From Frondihabitans sp. PAMC 28766 (GTDB lineage: Bacteria; Actinomycetota; Actinomycetes; Actinomycetales; Microbacteriaceae), in assembly GCF_001577365.1 (NCBI RefSeq), contig NZ_CP014513.1, positions 1,178,001 through 1,242,000 on the forward strand: a stretch of DNA of 64,000 bases, in the 5' to 3' direction. The notes under the pieces were generated by a model. It ran no database searches. It saw only the letters and a program-made list of their open reading frames with translations, and was not told where the DNA came from. Numbering within the stretch: the first letter of the stretch is position 1; each line of letters opens with the position of its first letter. Position numbers and translations under genes: made by a program. Below, piece by piece: positions 6,742 through 16,009 of the stretch.

Positions 6742-7266
6742 CTATCGGACAGGTCCTCGACGAATTTTTGCGAGTAGCTGGTCGATGCGCTGAGGGTCTC
6801 TGGTGTCTTGAGCGTCGATGACTAGTGCGCTCTCGTCGGTAGGTGACTCGAAGCTTCCTGCGTGCTCCTTGAGTACCGCATCCGTCACGTCATGGCGCTG
6901 CTGCAACTCGCGGTTCGCATTGACACGCTCGCGTTGCAAGGCGAGGTCGATCTGGACCCACACCAGTGCGAAGTCGGTCTTTGCGGCCGAGGCCGAGGCG
7001 CGCCACTGGTCGCGGATGAAGCGAGGGGAGCCTGTGTCATCGACCACGACTTGCCGGCCCTCGCGAAGAAGGGTCTCGACGCGCTCGTGTGCGATCTCAT
7101 CCGACGCCGCCCATTCCTCCAAAGGGATGCCCTGTCCGCCGTAGAGGCCACGTTCCTCGTTGATGGCGTCCAGGCTGATGAGGCTCGCATCGAGTTTTTC
7201 GGCCAGACGAGCAGCGAGGGTGCTTTTACCGGCGAACGAAAGCCCACACATCAGCGTCAGTGCCAT
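6742..7266 (-). CDS. P-loop ATPase/kinase, zeta-toxin/AAA_33-like
   Basis: The 174-residue protein starts MALTLMCGLSFAGKSTLAAR; the frame is open far upstream, but this ATG puts the Walker A motif (G8-T16, GLSFAGKST) at the usual N-terminal place. Later features are SLDAINEERGLYGG, the segment VVVDDTGSPRFIRDQWR and a helical lid with ALQRERVNANRELQQRHD. This matches small soluble kinases (AAA_33 group) that phosphorylate small molecules, often seen next to acetyltransferase genes. The substrate is not known. It diverges from the GNAT gene at 7327 with 60 bases between them. Confidence 0.75.
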   Translation of the reverse strand: MALTLMCGLSFAGKSTLAARLAEKLDASLISLDAINEERGLYGGQGIPLEEWAASDEIAHERVETLLREGRQVVVDDTGSPRFIRDQWRASASAAKTDFALVWVQIDLALQRERVNANRELQQRHDVTDAVLKEHAGSFESPTDESALVIDAQDTRDPQRIDQLLAKIRRGPVR

Positions 7267-7326
7267 GCACGGCAGGTTACTGATTCGCGGTCGCACGTGT
7301 CCATGCGACATCGGTACGGTGCTGTC

Positions 7327-7827
7327 ATGCTTCCTGGCCCCACTCCGCGGCTTCGCTTCCGCGAGATGACCCACACAGATCTCGATTACATGGCGAACCT
7401 TCTCAGCGACCCTCGGGTGATGGAGTTCTACCCGGCGCCCAAGAGCCGCGACGAGGCAGCTGAATGGATCGCCTGGAATCGGGAGAACTACAACACCTAC
7501 GGTTTCGGACTCTGGATCATCGAGACGCACTCAGGAGAGTTCGTCGGGGACTGCGGGCTGACGTGGCAGGACGTCAACGGGACGCCGGAGCTGGAAGTCG
7601 GGTACCACGTTCGCTTGGCGTTGCAGGGGCAAGGCTTCGCGACCGAGGCCGCTGCCGCCTGCCGAGACTTCGCGCGAGAGAAGCTGGACGCGTCCGACCT
7701 GGTGGCGATCATCAATCCCGACAACGCGGCCTCAGAACGGGTCGCGCGGAAAATCGGGATGAGCCGGCGCAAGGACGACCTCGGTGGGCATGTCACCGTC
7801 CGGACTGTGCTCGGCATGGACTTGTAG
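7327..7827 (+). CDS. RimJ/RimL-type GNAT N-acetyltransferase
   Basis: A 166-residue protein from MLPGPTPRLRFREM; an in-frame ATG at 7303 would add 8 residues and neither start has a clear ribosome site. It carries ELEVGYHV then the acetyl-CoA loop QGQGFATEA (100-108), and NPDNAASERVARKIGM (130-145) closes the fold, typical of the RimL branch. Substrate unknown. It is divergent from the kinase gene; small acetyltransferases and kinases of this kind are common in actinobacterial accessory regions and may modify antibiotics, which is only an inference. Confidence 0.85.
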   Translation: MLPGPTPRLRFREMTHTDLDYMANLLSDPRVMEFYPAPKSRDEAAEWIAWNRENYNTYGFGLWIIETHSGEFVGDCGLTWQDVNGTPELEVGYHVRLALQGQGFATEAAAACRDFAREKLDASDLVAIINPDNAASERVARKIGMSRRKDDLGGHVTVRTVLGMDL

Positions 7828-7920
7828 CAGCGTCTCGAAAGACGATCTGCTACCGAGACGATCGATATTCTGTCGTCCCGGCCTCCGCGGCCTGCTTGAT
7901 CCCTCTTGGAGGACCGGACC

Positions 7921-8439
7921 ATGCCAGACACTCTCGACGCACAGCTCGACGGCATCTTCGCCGCCCGGGACCGGGGCAACATGCGCCCAACCATCGATGC
8001 CCTTCTGCCCCTCTACGAGAAGCACCCCGAGAATCCGAGGGTCCTTTACGAACTCGGCGGTGCTTACGACACCGCGGGTGAAGAAGCGACGGCGCTCGGT
8101 TTTTACGAGCAGTCATTGGAGCGAGGTCTGACGGGAGATATTCGTCGCCGCTGCTATCTCCAATACGGAAGCACTCTCCGCAACCTCGGCCGGATCGAAG
8201 AATCGCTGCGAGTCTTCTCGCGGGCGCGTGCTGAGTTTCGGGATTCTGTGGCTCTAGGAGCCTTCGAATCCCTCACGTTGCACGCGGCCGGACAGGTGAA
8301 CACCGCCCTTGCGAGCCTTCTCACTCTCTTGGCCGATCACGTCATTGCGCCTGAACTCGAGAGGTACAAGCCCGCCTTGCGAGATAACGCTGACTACCTC
8401 GCTTCCCTAGATCACGAGCCCGCAGGAAACAACCGGTAG
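7921..8439 (+). CDS. Tetratricopeptide-repeat protein
   Basis: The ATG at 7921 follows GGAGG at 7907-7911. The 172-residue product has TPR-type helix pairs: LLPLYEKHPENPRVLYELGG..., DTAGEEATALGFYEQSLERGL, and YGSTLRNLGRIEESLRVFSR, with the typical small-G-Y/F-A pattern. It resembles the short TPR_5-type proteins of actinobacteria that likely act as protein-binding scaffolds. No signal peptide or membrane segment is seen. It stands alone; the downstream hairpin at 8485-8506 may end its transcript. Confidence 0.75.
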   Translation: MPDTLDAQLDGIFAARDRGNMRPTIDALLPLYEKHPENPRVLYELGGAYDTAGEEATALGFYEQSLERGLTGDIRRRCYLQYGSTLRNLGRIEESLRVFSRARAEFRDSVALGAFESLTLHAAGQVNTALASLLTLLADHVIAPELERYKPALRDNADYLASLDHEPAGNNR

Positions 8440-8484
8440 ACCACCCCGTCCGGCCGGCTGATCGGCGCCAAGAACAATGTGCAC

Positions 8485-8506
8485 GGAACGGGTTCCCATC
8501 CGTTCC
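8485..8506 (+). terminator. Hairpin after the TPR gene
   Basis: GGAACGG (8485-8491) pairs perfectly with CCGTTCC (8500-8506) around an 8-base loop, 46 bases after the TPR stop. No T run follows, so termination is possible but not certain. Confidence 0.35.
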
Positions 8507-8720
8507 CCTAGTGCTGATCCCTCCGGCGTACAGGCGAGTGCCGAAGTCCGTGCTGACGGGTTCTGAAAACGATGTCCGAGGCTGGGGTTCTACGTCGGCT
8601 CGGAAAGTCTTCACACTCATTTCTCTTGCTCATTGGTATTAGCAGGTGGATCGTCCTTAGAGTCGTTTCCGTTGCGGTTCCACATCGAGGTGGTGCCGCC
8701 CAGGACGAAGGGACTCGACC

Positions 8721-11117
8721 ATGTCGTCGACGAACGAGGATCACACCGTTTCACGCCGCACAGTTCTTCTTTCCGGGATAGCTGCTGTGCCGCTCCTCAT
8801 GGGCGCGGACGCCGTCTTCAGAGCCGCACCGGCACGCGCGGCCACGACCGTGGACTTCACAACGCTGCGCACGCAGTGGCTCGACACGCTCATCGGCAGC
8901 TTCGACCTGAGCGACACGGTCGTGGCCAAGTACGTCACCGACTCCGCGGCCGTCGCGCAGTCCCTCTGGGACTCCCTGGACACATCGGCCTCCCGCACCT
9001 ACCTCTGGTCCGACCTGAATAGCAGTACGACGTCCGCCATTCAGACGACCGCCGCCGGTCGGCTGCGAACACTGGCTCTAGCGCTCCATTCGCCGGGCTC
9101 GTCCCTGAGCGGCAACGCCCAACTGCAGTCGGACCTGACGAGCGCCTTCGACTGGTTCCTCGCCAACGAATACGGCCCCAGTGTCCATTCGTACGACAAC
9201 TGGTGGGACTTCGAGATCGGGATCCCGCTCGCCCTGAACGACTTCTGCATCGTCATGTTCGACGACCTGACATCGACGCAGATCACCACCGCCACGACGG
9301 CTATCGCCCACTACGCCCCCGATCCGACGATCACCGCCGGAACCACCTCCACCGGGGCCAACCGGAACTGGGCCTGTTCTATCGCTCTGGTTCGCGGTGC
9401 TCTCAGTCAGGACGCCACCGTCATCAGCGGCGCGAAGACGGCCTGGGAGACCATCTTCACCTACTCGACGAGCGGCGACGGGTTCTACACCGACGGCGGT
9501 TTCGTGCAGCACGTCTACTTCGCCTACACCGGCGGATACGGCAACTCGCTGCTTCAGTACCTCACGTACTCGATGAAGGCCGCAAGTGGGACCCCGTGGG
9601 CTTTCGGCAGCGACAAGATCGCCGAGGTCTACACCTGGACGCAGAACAACTACCGCCCGTGGATCTTCGGCGGCGCGATGATGGACATGGTCCGCGGGCG
9701 CAACCTCTCCCGCTTCTACGACACCGACCACCGCTCCGGCCGTCTCGCCCTCTCGACACTCGTGCAGCTGGCATCCGTCCTTCCCGCAGCTCAAGCGGCC
9801 ACGGTCAATGCCGAGACCAAGGGGTGGATCGCCGCCGACACCGCCCAGCCCTACTTCACCTACGACTCCGCACCCATCGAGCAGGTCCGCCTCGCATCCA
9901 TCGTCCAGGGCCGCGCCTTGGCGACGAACACCGGCGTCACCGCGGTCGGCGAGTCGATCAGTACCGTGATGGCGCCGTCCATGGCGCGAGCAGTGCACCG
10001 CCGGCCGGGGTTCGCCTATGCGATCGCCATGGACACGGCGGCCATCCACCCCTACGAAGCGGGCAACCTCGAAAACCAACAGGGCTGGTACACCGGCGAA
10101 GGCGCCGTGTACCTCTACCTGCCGAACGAACTCGCGCAGTTCACCAACGAGTTCTGGCCCACCGTCGACAAGTATCGGATCCCTGGTACGACGCTCGACA
10201 CGAAGACCCTCAGCGACGGTGTCGGACGGACGACCACGAACACCTGGGCCGGAGGAGCACTGCTGGACGGTCGCGCCGCCGTCGGCATGGGCCTGTCCTT
10301 CAGCGTGCAGACCCTCGTCGGCAAGAAGTCATGGTTCTGTATCGACGACGTCATCGTGTGCCTCGGCGCTGGCATCACGTCGACCGACGGACGAGACATC
10401 CAAACGATCGTCGAGAACCGCAACATCGGCCCGAACGGCAGCGTCACTCCGGTGATCGACGGTCAGACGGTCCTCACCATGCCGAGCAGCGCGCCGACGG
10501 CCTTCACCCCTCGCTGGGCCTGGATCCCGGGTCAGTGCGGCTACGTCTTCCCCGAGGGGACCACGATTCAAGCCGTCAGGGAGGACCTCTCCGGCCAATG
10601 GACCGACATGGACCTCCGCGGGGTCTACGACGACGACACCGACTACACGCGCAGGTTCATCTCCTTCTGGCTCGACCACGGCGTGAGCCCGACCAACGCC
10701 AGCTACTCCTACATTCAGATGCCCGGCGCCACGCAGGCGGCGACCTCCGCCATGGCCACCTCCACCGACATCCTGACGATGGCCAACACAGCCCAGGTGC
10801 AGGCCGTCACCCAGACGAGCACCGGCATCACCCTGGCGAACTTCTGGAGCGCTTCCGCCCCGAAGGCTGCCGGCATCACCGTGAGCCAACCCGTCTCCGT
10901 CGTCGTCATCAAGTCGGCCAACGCCGTCGACGTCGCGGTCAGCGACCCGACGCAGCAGCTGACGGGCAGCGTCACCGTGACGATCGACGGAGCCGTCACG
11001 AGCACGACAGCGGTGGACCCCGGAGTGACTGTCGAAGCGACGTCGCCGAACCTCACGATCTCTGTGGCGCTCTCGGGTTCCGCTGGCAGATCGTTCGTCG
11101 CCCGGTTCGCCAAATGA
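8721..11117 (+). CDS. Secreted polysaccharide lyase family 8 (hyaluronate/xanthan lyase-like)
   Basis: A 798-residue protein with a twin-arginine signal (SRRTVLLSG, Arg12-Arg13, then a hydrophobic stretch and cleavage near ARA-AT at 40). The PL8 helical domain shows NWWDFEIGIPLALNDF (160-175), GANRNW with Asn214, DGFYTDGGFVQHVYFAYTGG with His264, Tyr273 in GGYG, and RGRNLSRFY (325-333). Asn, His, Tyr and Arg are the catalytic set of hyaluronate, chondroitin and xanthan lyases. The C-terminal half is beta-sandwich-rich. It would cleave uronate-containing polysaccharides outside the cell by beta-elimination; which polymer is not deducible. The stop overlaps the lacI-type gene by 4 bases, so enzyme and regulator are co-transcribed. 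Confidence 0.88.
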   Translation: MSSTNEDHTVSRRTVLLSGIAAVPLLMGADAVFRAAPARAATTVDFTTLRTQWLDTLIGSFDLSDTVVAKYVTDSAAVAQSLWDSLDTSASRTYLWSDLNSSTTSAIQTTAAGRLRTLALALHSPGSSLSGNAQLQSDLTSAFDWFLANEYGPSVHSYDNWWDFEIGIPLALNDFCIVMFDDLTSTQITTATTAIAHYAPDPTITAGTTSTGANRNWACSIALVRGALSQDATVISGAKTAWETIFTYSTSGDGFYTDGGFVQHVYFAYTGGYGNSLLQYLTYSMKAASGTPWAFGSDKIAEVYTWTQNNYRPWIFGGAMMDMVRGRNLSRFYDTDHRSGRLALSTLVQLASVLPAAQAATVNAETKGWIAADTAQPYFTYDSAPIEQVRLASIVQGRALATNTGVTAVGESISTVMAPSMARAVHRRPGFAYAIAMDTAAIHPYEAGNLENQQGWYTGEGAVYLYLPNELAQFTNEFWPTVDKYRIPGTTLDTKTLSDGVGRTTTNTWAGGALLDGRAAVGMGLSFSVQTLVGKKSWFCIDDVIVCLGAGITSTDGRDIQTIVENRNIGPNGSVTPVIDGQTVLTMPSSAPTAFTPRWAWIPGQCGYVFPEGTTIQAVREDLSGQWTDMDLRGVYDDDTDYTRRFISFWLDHGVSPTNASYSYIQMPGATQAATSAMATSTDILTMANTAQVQAVTQTSTGITLANFWSASAPKAAGITVSQPVSVVVIKSANAVDVAVSDPTQQLTGSVTVTIDGAVTSTTAVDPGVTVEATSPNLTISVALSGSAGRSFVARFAK

Positions 11118-12157
11118 CGACCCGCGCGCCCCGTGTGACGCAGCGGATGATCGCCGACATGGCAGGTGTCAGCCAACCCACGGTGTCTCTCGTGCTGAAC
11201 GGGAAAGCCGACACGGCCAGCCGCATTCCGCCAGAAACTCGCGACCGTGTCCTCCGGGTCATCCGGGAGACCACCTACGTCGCCAACCCGGTGGCCCGAA
11301 GTCTCGCAGGGGTCCGCAACAACCTCATCGGCGTCTTCACCTACGAGCACGCCTTCCCCAACGATTCCTCAGACTTCTACACGCCACTGCTGACGGGCGT
11401 CGAAAGCGCGGCGGAACACCTCGGCGCCGACCTGCTGCTCTTCACCAGCACACCGTTACTCGACGGGCGCCGCCGCCTCTTCCACGAGTCCAGCCGACTC
11501 CGTCTGGCTGACGGCTGTCTGCTCCTCGGACGGGAGATGGACGCAGCGGACCTCGAGCGCCTTGTCGACAGCGGCTACCCGTTCGTCGCGATCGGTCGAC
11601 GCGAGGCGGCAGGCGGTCGCGTGCCCTACGTCGGTGTCGACTACGCCTCCGCCTCTCGTAAGCTCGCAGATCTCGCCGTCCAGGCCGGCCACGAAAGGTT
11701 CGCGTCCATTCACCTGCCGACCACGGCCGAGTCGACGACCGACCGACGAACGGGCCTTCTCGATGGTCTCTCCGGCCACGGACACACGACGGAGTTCACG
11801 ATCGGCGACAAGTCGCTCGGAGACATCTGGAAGGAGATCCGGGCGTCTGACGCCACAGTCGTCTTCGTCGAGGACCCGCTCGATGCGCAGGCCCTCTTCG
11901 ACCTGGGCGCTGTCGAGGGCGTTCACGTACCGAAGGATTTGTCGATCGTAGTGCTGGGCGAGCACAGCCGACCGATGGAGCGGGCCGTCGACTTCACACG
12001 GCTGAGCGCCCCTCGCCCGGAACTCGGCTCTCGCGCCGTGGCACTGCTCCATGAGGTGCTGAACGGAACGCGAGGCACGGATCCGCTGCCCCGGCAGCAG
12101 TTGCTCGACGCCGCCATCGTCACTGGAGCCACACTCGCACCGCCACCCTGTGCCTGA
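11114..12157 (+). CDS. LacI-family transcriptional regulator
   Basis: A 347-residue protein overlapping the lyase stop (ATGA). The DNA-binding head is clear: TQRMIADMAGVSQPTVSLVL (9-28) and the hinge helix RVIRETTYVANPVARSLAG (48-66). The periplasmic-binding-protein-like sensor domain follows (NNLIGVFTY..., DGCLLLGREMD, VPYVGVDYASASRKLADLA, ...DLSIVVLGEH). Such regulators usually repress sugar-use genes until a breakdown product binds. Its place inside the operon suggests control of the lyase and the four genes downstream. I found no convincing palindromic operator before the lyase gene. Confidence 0.9.
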   Translation: MTTRAPRVTQRMIADMAGVSQPTVSLVLNGKADTASRIPPETRDRVLRVIRETTYVANPVARSLAGVRNNLIGVFTYEHAFPNDSSDFYTPLLTGVESAAEHLGADLLLFTSTPLLDGRRRLFHESSRLRLADGCLLLGREMDAADLERLVDSGYPFVAIGRREAAGGRVPYVGVDYASASRKLADLAVQAGHERFASIHLPTTAESTTDRRTGLLDGLSGHGHTTEFTIGDKSLGDIWKEIRASDATVVFVEDPLDAQALFDLGAVEGVHVPKDLSIVVLGEHSRPMERAVDFTRLSAPRPELGSRAVALLHEVLNGTRGTDPLPRQQLLDAAIVTGATLAPPPCA

Positions 12158-12210
12158 CTTCCCCCGCCACTGCTGTCTTTCCCACCACCCCTGTTCCAAG
12201 GAGCACCAGA

Positions 12211-13833
12211 ATGCCCAGCACCATCCGCACCCTCGATACCGACGTCGTGATCATCGGTGGTGGCCTCGGCGGAGTCGCCGCGGCGATCGCCGTCTGCCGA
12301 GCCGGCCGCCGCGCGATCCTGACCGATGAGACCGATTGGCTCGGCGGTCAGATGACCAGCCAGGCCGTGCCGCCCGACGAGCACCCCTGGGTCGAGCAGT
12401 TCGGCATCACCGCAAGCTACCGAGCCCTCCGTGAAGGGATCCGCGACTACTACCGCCGCAACTACCCTCTTCGACCAGAGGCAAGAGCCCTGCCCGAACT
12501 GAACCCGGGTGCCGGACGTGTCAGCAAGCTCTGCCACGAGCCGCGCGTCGCGGTCGCGGTGATCGACGAGCTGCTCCAGCCGTACCGTTCGGCCGGTCTC
12601 CTTACGGTGCTCTACGAACAGCGACCCACTTCCGTTCACATGGACGACGACCGATGCACGGGCGTGACCGTGGTGGCCGACGACGGAACCGAGACGCGGC
12701 TCGCCGGGGCGTACGTGCTCGACGCGACCGAGACCGGGATCCTGCTCGATCTCGGCGGCGTCGAGAGCGTCATCGGGGCCGAAGCCAAAGCTGAATTCGA
12801 CGAGCCTCATGCGCCGGACGCCGCTCAGCCTCTCAACCAGCAGGGCATCACGTTCTGCTTCGCCGTCTCGCACCACGACGGAGAAGACCACACGATCGAC
12901 AAGCCGGAAATGTACGACTTCTGGCGCAGCTACCAGCCAGCGTTCTGGCCCGCGCCGCTCATCGGCTTCGTGGCACCCGACCCGCGCACTCTGGAAGCCG
13001 GCACCCGCACCTTCGAGCCCAACCCTGACGTCGATCCCCTCGCGGTCAGCGCTGATCAGAGTGCGGATGCCGGCGACAAGGAACTATGGGGCTTCCGCCG
13101 GATCCTCGCACGCAAGCTCTTCGCCGACGGCACGTTCGACTCCGACATCTGCGTCGTCAACTGGCCACTCAACGACTATTGGCTCGAACCGCTCATCGGC
13201 GCGGGCGACACCACCGCCGAGAAGGCCCTCGACGAGGCCCGGCAGCTGTCACTCTCGGTGCTGTACTGGCTTCAGACCGAGGCGCCTCGTGCCGATGGCG
13301 GGTTCGGGTTCCCGGGCCTGAAACCTCGCCCCGACGTCACCGGCACGACCGACGGCCTCGCCAAAGCGCCCTACGTGCGAGAGGCACGCAGGATCAAGGC
13401 GGTCACCACGATCACGGAGCGCGACGTCTCAGCCGACCTGCTGGGCGTCACCGGGCGCACCCGGTACGACGACTCGATCGGCGTCGGCAGCTACCGCCTC
13501 GACCTGCACCCGTCCACGGGAGGTGACAACTACGTCGACGTGCCGAGCGTGCCGTTCGAGATCCCACTCGGAGCCCTGATCCCGCGCCGAGTGACGAACC
13601 TGCTGCCGGCCGGCAAAAACATCGGCACCACTCATATCTCGAACGGCTGCTATCGACTGCACCCCGTCGAATGGAACGTCGGCGAGGTCGCCGGAGAGCT
13701 GGCCGCATTCTGCCTCGACTCACCCCTCGAACCCCGCGACGTCCAAGCCGACCCCAACACCTTCGCCGACTTCGCAGCAGTGCTCGACCGCCACGGCATC
13801 GAGCGCCGCTGGCCCGAAGTCCAGGGCTACTGA
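12211..13833 (+). CDS. FAD-dependent oxidoreductase (FAD_oxidored family)
   Basis: A 540-residue flavoprotein. The N-terminus binds FAD: VVIIGGGLGGVAAAIAVCRA (12-31) followed by an acidic end of the second strand (TDETDWLGGQ). Its conserved WLGGQ-MTSQ segment and the C-terminal NLLPAGKNIGTTHISNGCYR, then HPVEWNVGEVAGELA, fit the FAD_oxidored (PF12831) group, found in carbohydrate and heterocycle catabolic loci. Substrate unknown. The preceding gap of 53 bases contains a purine-rich ribosome site (AAGGAG), and the gene is the third of an apparent six-gene operon. Confidence 0.85.
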   Translation: MPSTIRTLDTDVVIIGGGLGGVAAAIAVCRAGRRAILTDETDWLGGQMTSQAVPPDEHPWVEQFGITASYRALREGIRDYYRRNYPLRPEARALPELNPGAGRVSKLCHEPRVAVAVIDELLQPYRSAGLLTVLYEQRPTSVHMDDDRCTGVTVVADDGTETRLAGAYVLDATETGILLDLGGVESVIGAEAKAEFDEPHAPDAAQPLNQQGITFCFAVSHHDGEDHTIDKPEMYDFWRSYQPAFWPAPLIGFVAPDPRTLEAGTRTFEPNPDVDPLAVSADQSADAGDKELWGFRRILARKLFADGTFDSDICVVNWPLNDYWLEPLIGAGDTTAEKALDEARQLSLSVLYWLQTEAPRADGGFGFPGLKPRPDVTGTTDGLAKAPYVREARRIKAVTTITERDVSADLLGVTGRTRYDDSIGVGSYRLDLHPSTGGDNYVDVPSVPFEIPLGALIPRRVTNLLPAGKNIGTTHISNGCYRLHPVEWNVGEVAGELAAFCLDSPLEPRDVQADPNTFADFAAVLDRHGIERRWPEVQGY

Positions 13834-13867
13834 CACCCCCATCCCCTGTAAGAGAGGTCACAACGCA

Positions 13868-16009
13868 GTGAAACCCAACGCTCTGAGAATCGGCATCGAC
13901 GTCGGCGGCACTTTCACCGACGCCGTCGCCATCGACGCCACCACCCTCCAGCTGGTCGGCCAGATCAAAGTGCCCACCAGCCACGACCACCCTGACGGCG
14001 TCGCCCACGGCATCGTCGTCGCCCTGAACGGCCTCCTCGAGTCGGTCGGCCGAGACGCCTCCGACGTCGTCTTCCTCGCCCACGGAACCACCCAGGCAAC
14101 CAACGCCCTTCTCGAGGGCGACGTCGCACCGGTCGGGCTCATCGGAATCGGCAACGGCCTCTCCGGAGCGTTCGTGAAGCGCCTCAGCGCGCTCGGCAAG
14201 ATCGACATCACCGAGGGCAAGAAGCTGCCCGTGCACTTCGAGCAGCTGAAAGACGCCGGCGACACGCTTGCCCTGAACGCCATCTTCGACCGCTTCACGG
14301 AGGCGGGCATCGGATCGGTGGTGGTCACCGAGCCGTTCAGCGTCGACGACTCCATCGGCGAGAACACCGTCGCTCAGGCGGCCCGACGCCAGAAGTTCCT
14401 CGTCACGGCCACGCACGACATCTCGTCGCTCTACGGGCTCGGAAAGCGCACCCGCACGGCCGTGCTGAACGCGGTGATCCTCCCAAAGATGTTCGCCACC
14501 GCCGACCTCGTCCAGGCGAGCATCGACGCCGCCGGGATCACGGCGCCGCTGATGGTGATGCGATGCGACGGCGGCGTGATGTCGCTCGACGAGATGCGCC
14601 GACGCCCGCTCCTCACCGTGCTCTCCGGCCCCGCCGCCGGAGTTGCGGGAGCCCTGATGCAAGAGAAGGTGAGCGACGGGATCTTCCTCGAGACCGGCGG
14701 CACCTCGACCGACATCTCCGTCATCCGACGCGGCAAGGTCGCCGTGAAGTACACCGAGTTCGGCGGCTCGTCGACGTTCCTGTCGGCCCTCGACGTCCGC
14801 ACCGTCGGCGTCGGCGGCGGATCCATGGTCCGGGCTCGTCTGGACGCGTCACCCGCGGTGATCCACGTCGGCCCGCGCAGCGCGCACATCGCCGGCCTGC
14901 CCTACGCCTGCTACGCCGAACCCGGGCAGCTCGACGGCGCCCGGCTCGTCTCGATCGCGCCCATCGAGGGCGACCCTGCCGACTACGTCGCGCTCGAATC
15001 GAGCTCGGGCCGGTTCGCCATCACGATGACGTGCGCGGCCAACGCCCTCGGTCTCGTCCCCGAGCACGACTACGCCCACGCCGACCCGGCGACATCACGT
15101 GCAGCACTCGCACCGCTGGCCGCCGCCCTCGGCACCGACATCGCGGCCGCCGCCACCCAGGTGCTGGCCGCCGGAGCCGCCCCGGTCCAGGCCGTGGTCG
15201 ACGCCATGATCGACGACTACCAGCTCCCTGCCGAATCCGCAGTGCTGATCGGCGGAGGAGGCGGGGCCGCGTCTGTCACGCCATTCGTCGGATCGCAGTC
15301 GAAGCACGACTGGCGCATCGCCGAGCACAGCGAAGTCATCAGCCCCATCGGCGTCGCACTCGCGCTCATCCGCGAACAGGTCGAACGGGTGATCCCCGGT
15401 GCGACCGACGAGCAGATCCTCGCCGTCCGTCGAGAAGCGGAACAGGCCGTCATCGCCCAGGGCGCCTCGCCCGCCGACGTCGCCGTCGACGTGACCGTCG
15501 ACCCGCAATCCAACACGGTCCGAGCGATCGCCACCGGCGCCACGGAACTGCGGACGCAGGATCGCACGCACCAGGTCACCGACGACGAACTCTTGAACGC
15601 TGCCGCCAAGAGCTTCGACGTCGCCCCGAGAGCAGTGGAGATCCTTGCCTCGACCGACAGCCACGTCGTCTTCGGCACACCAGGCAAACGACGGCTCCTG
15701 GGGTCGGCGCGTCAAGCCGTACGCGTCATCGATCGCGACGGCGTCATCCGGTTCGTCTCGCCAGACGCCCGAGTCGAGCAGTCCACCGTCGGCGCCGGCG
15801 GGGACTTCCTGCCCCGCCTGATCGACGAGACCACCTCCTACGGCGACGGCGGTTCACGCGCCCCCGCCCTGCAGCTTCTCATCGGCCCGCGGATCGCCGA
15901 TCTCTCGGGCGTGCTGGACGAGTCGCAGCTGATCTCTCTGGCCCGCACCGAAGTCGAAGGACGCGACCGCGACGAATCGCTGGTCGCCGTACTGGAGGCC
16001 CGGAAATGA
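13868..16009 (+). CDS. Hydantoinase/oxoprolinase family protein (HyuA-like ATPase)
   Basis: The 713-residue protein starts at GTG 13868. It has the ATP-binding fold of the HyuA/5-oxoprolinase A family: GIDVGGTFTD (9-18), AHGTTQATNALLEG (about 74-87), ETGGTSTDIS (275-284) and VGVGGGSMVRA. Family members hydrolyse cyclic amides or carboxylate ketones with ATP, normally with a HyuB-type partner; none is present here. The last 200 residues (after IREQVERVIPGATDEQI) differ from standard HyuA and may form an extra domain. Its stop overlaps the next gene by 4 bases. The exact reaction cannot be told. Confidence 0.85.
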   Translation: MKPNALRIGIDVGGTFTDAVAIDATTLQLVGQIKVPTSHDHPDGVAHGIVVALNGLLESVGRDASDVVFLAHGTTQATNALLEGDVAPVGLIGIGNGLSGAFVKRLSALGKIDITEGKKLPVHFEQLKDAGDTLALNAIFDRFTEAGIGSVVVTEPFSVDDSIGENTVAQAARRQKFLVTATHDISSLYGLGKRTRTAVLNAVILPKMFATADLVQASIDAAGITAPLMVMRCDGGVMSLDEMRRRPLLTVLSGPAAGVAGALMQEKVSDGIFLETGGTSTDISVIRRGKVAVKYTEFGGSSTFLSALDVRTVGVGGGSMVRARLDASPAVIHVGPRSAHIAGLPYACYAEPGQLDGARLVSIAPIEGDPADYVALESSSGRFAITMTCAANALGLVPEHDYAHADPATSRAALAPLAAALGTDIAAAATQVLAAGAAPVQAVVDAMIDDYQLPAESAVLIGGGGGAASVTPFVGSQSKHDWRIAEHSEVISPIGVALALIREQVERVIPGATDEQILAVRREAEQAVIAQGASPADVAVDVTVDPQSNTVRAIATGATELRTQDRTHQVTDDELLNAAAKSFDVAPRAVEILASTDSHVVFGTPGKRRLLGSARQAVRVIDRDGVIRFVSPDARVEQSTVGAGGDFLPRLIDETTSYGDGGSRAPALQLLIGPRIADLSGVLDESQLISLARTEVEGRDRDESLVAVLEARK

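Noticed and set aside
8440..8720. LacI operator before the lyase gene
   Set aside because: TGAAAACG and TTTCCG-like half-sites occur, but none forms a symmetric dyad with a central CG, so no operator is claimed.
9203..11113. Forward frame running from inside the lyase gene into lacI
   Set aside because: The part before 11114 is an Arg/His-rich shadow of the lyase in another frame; only the lacI segment is real.
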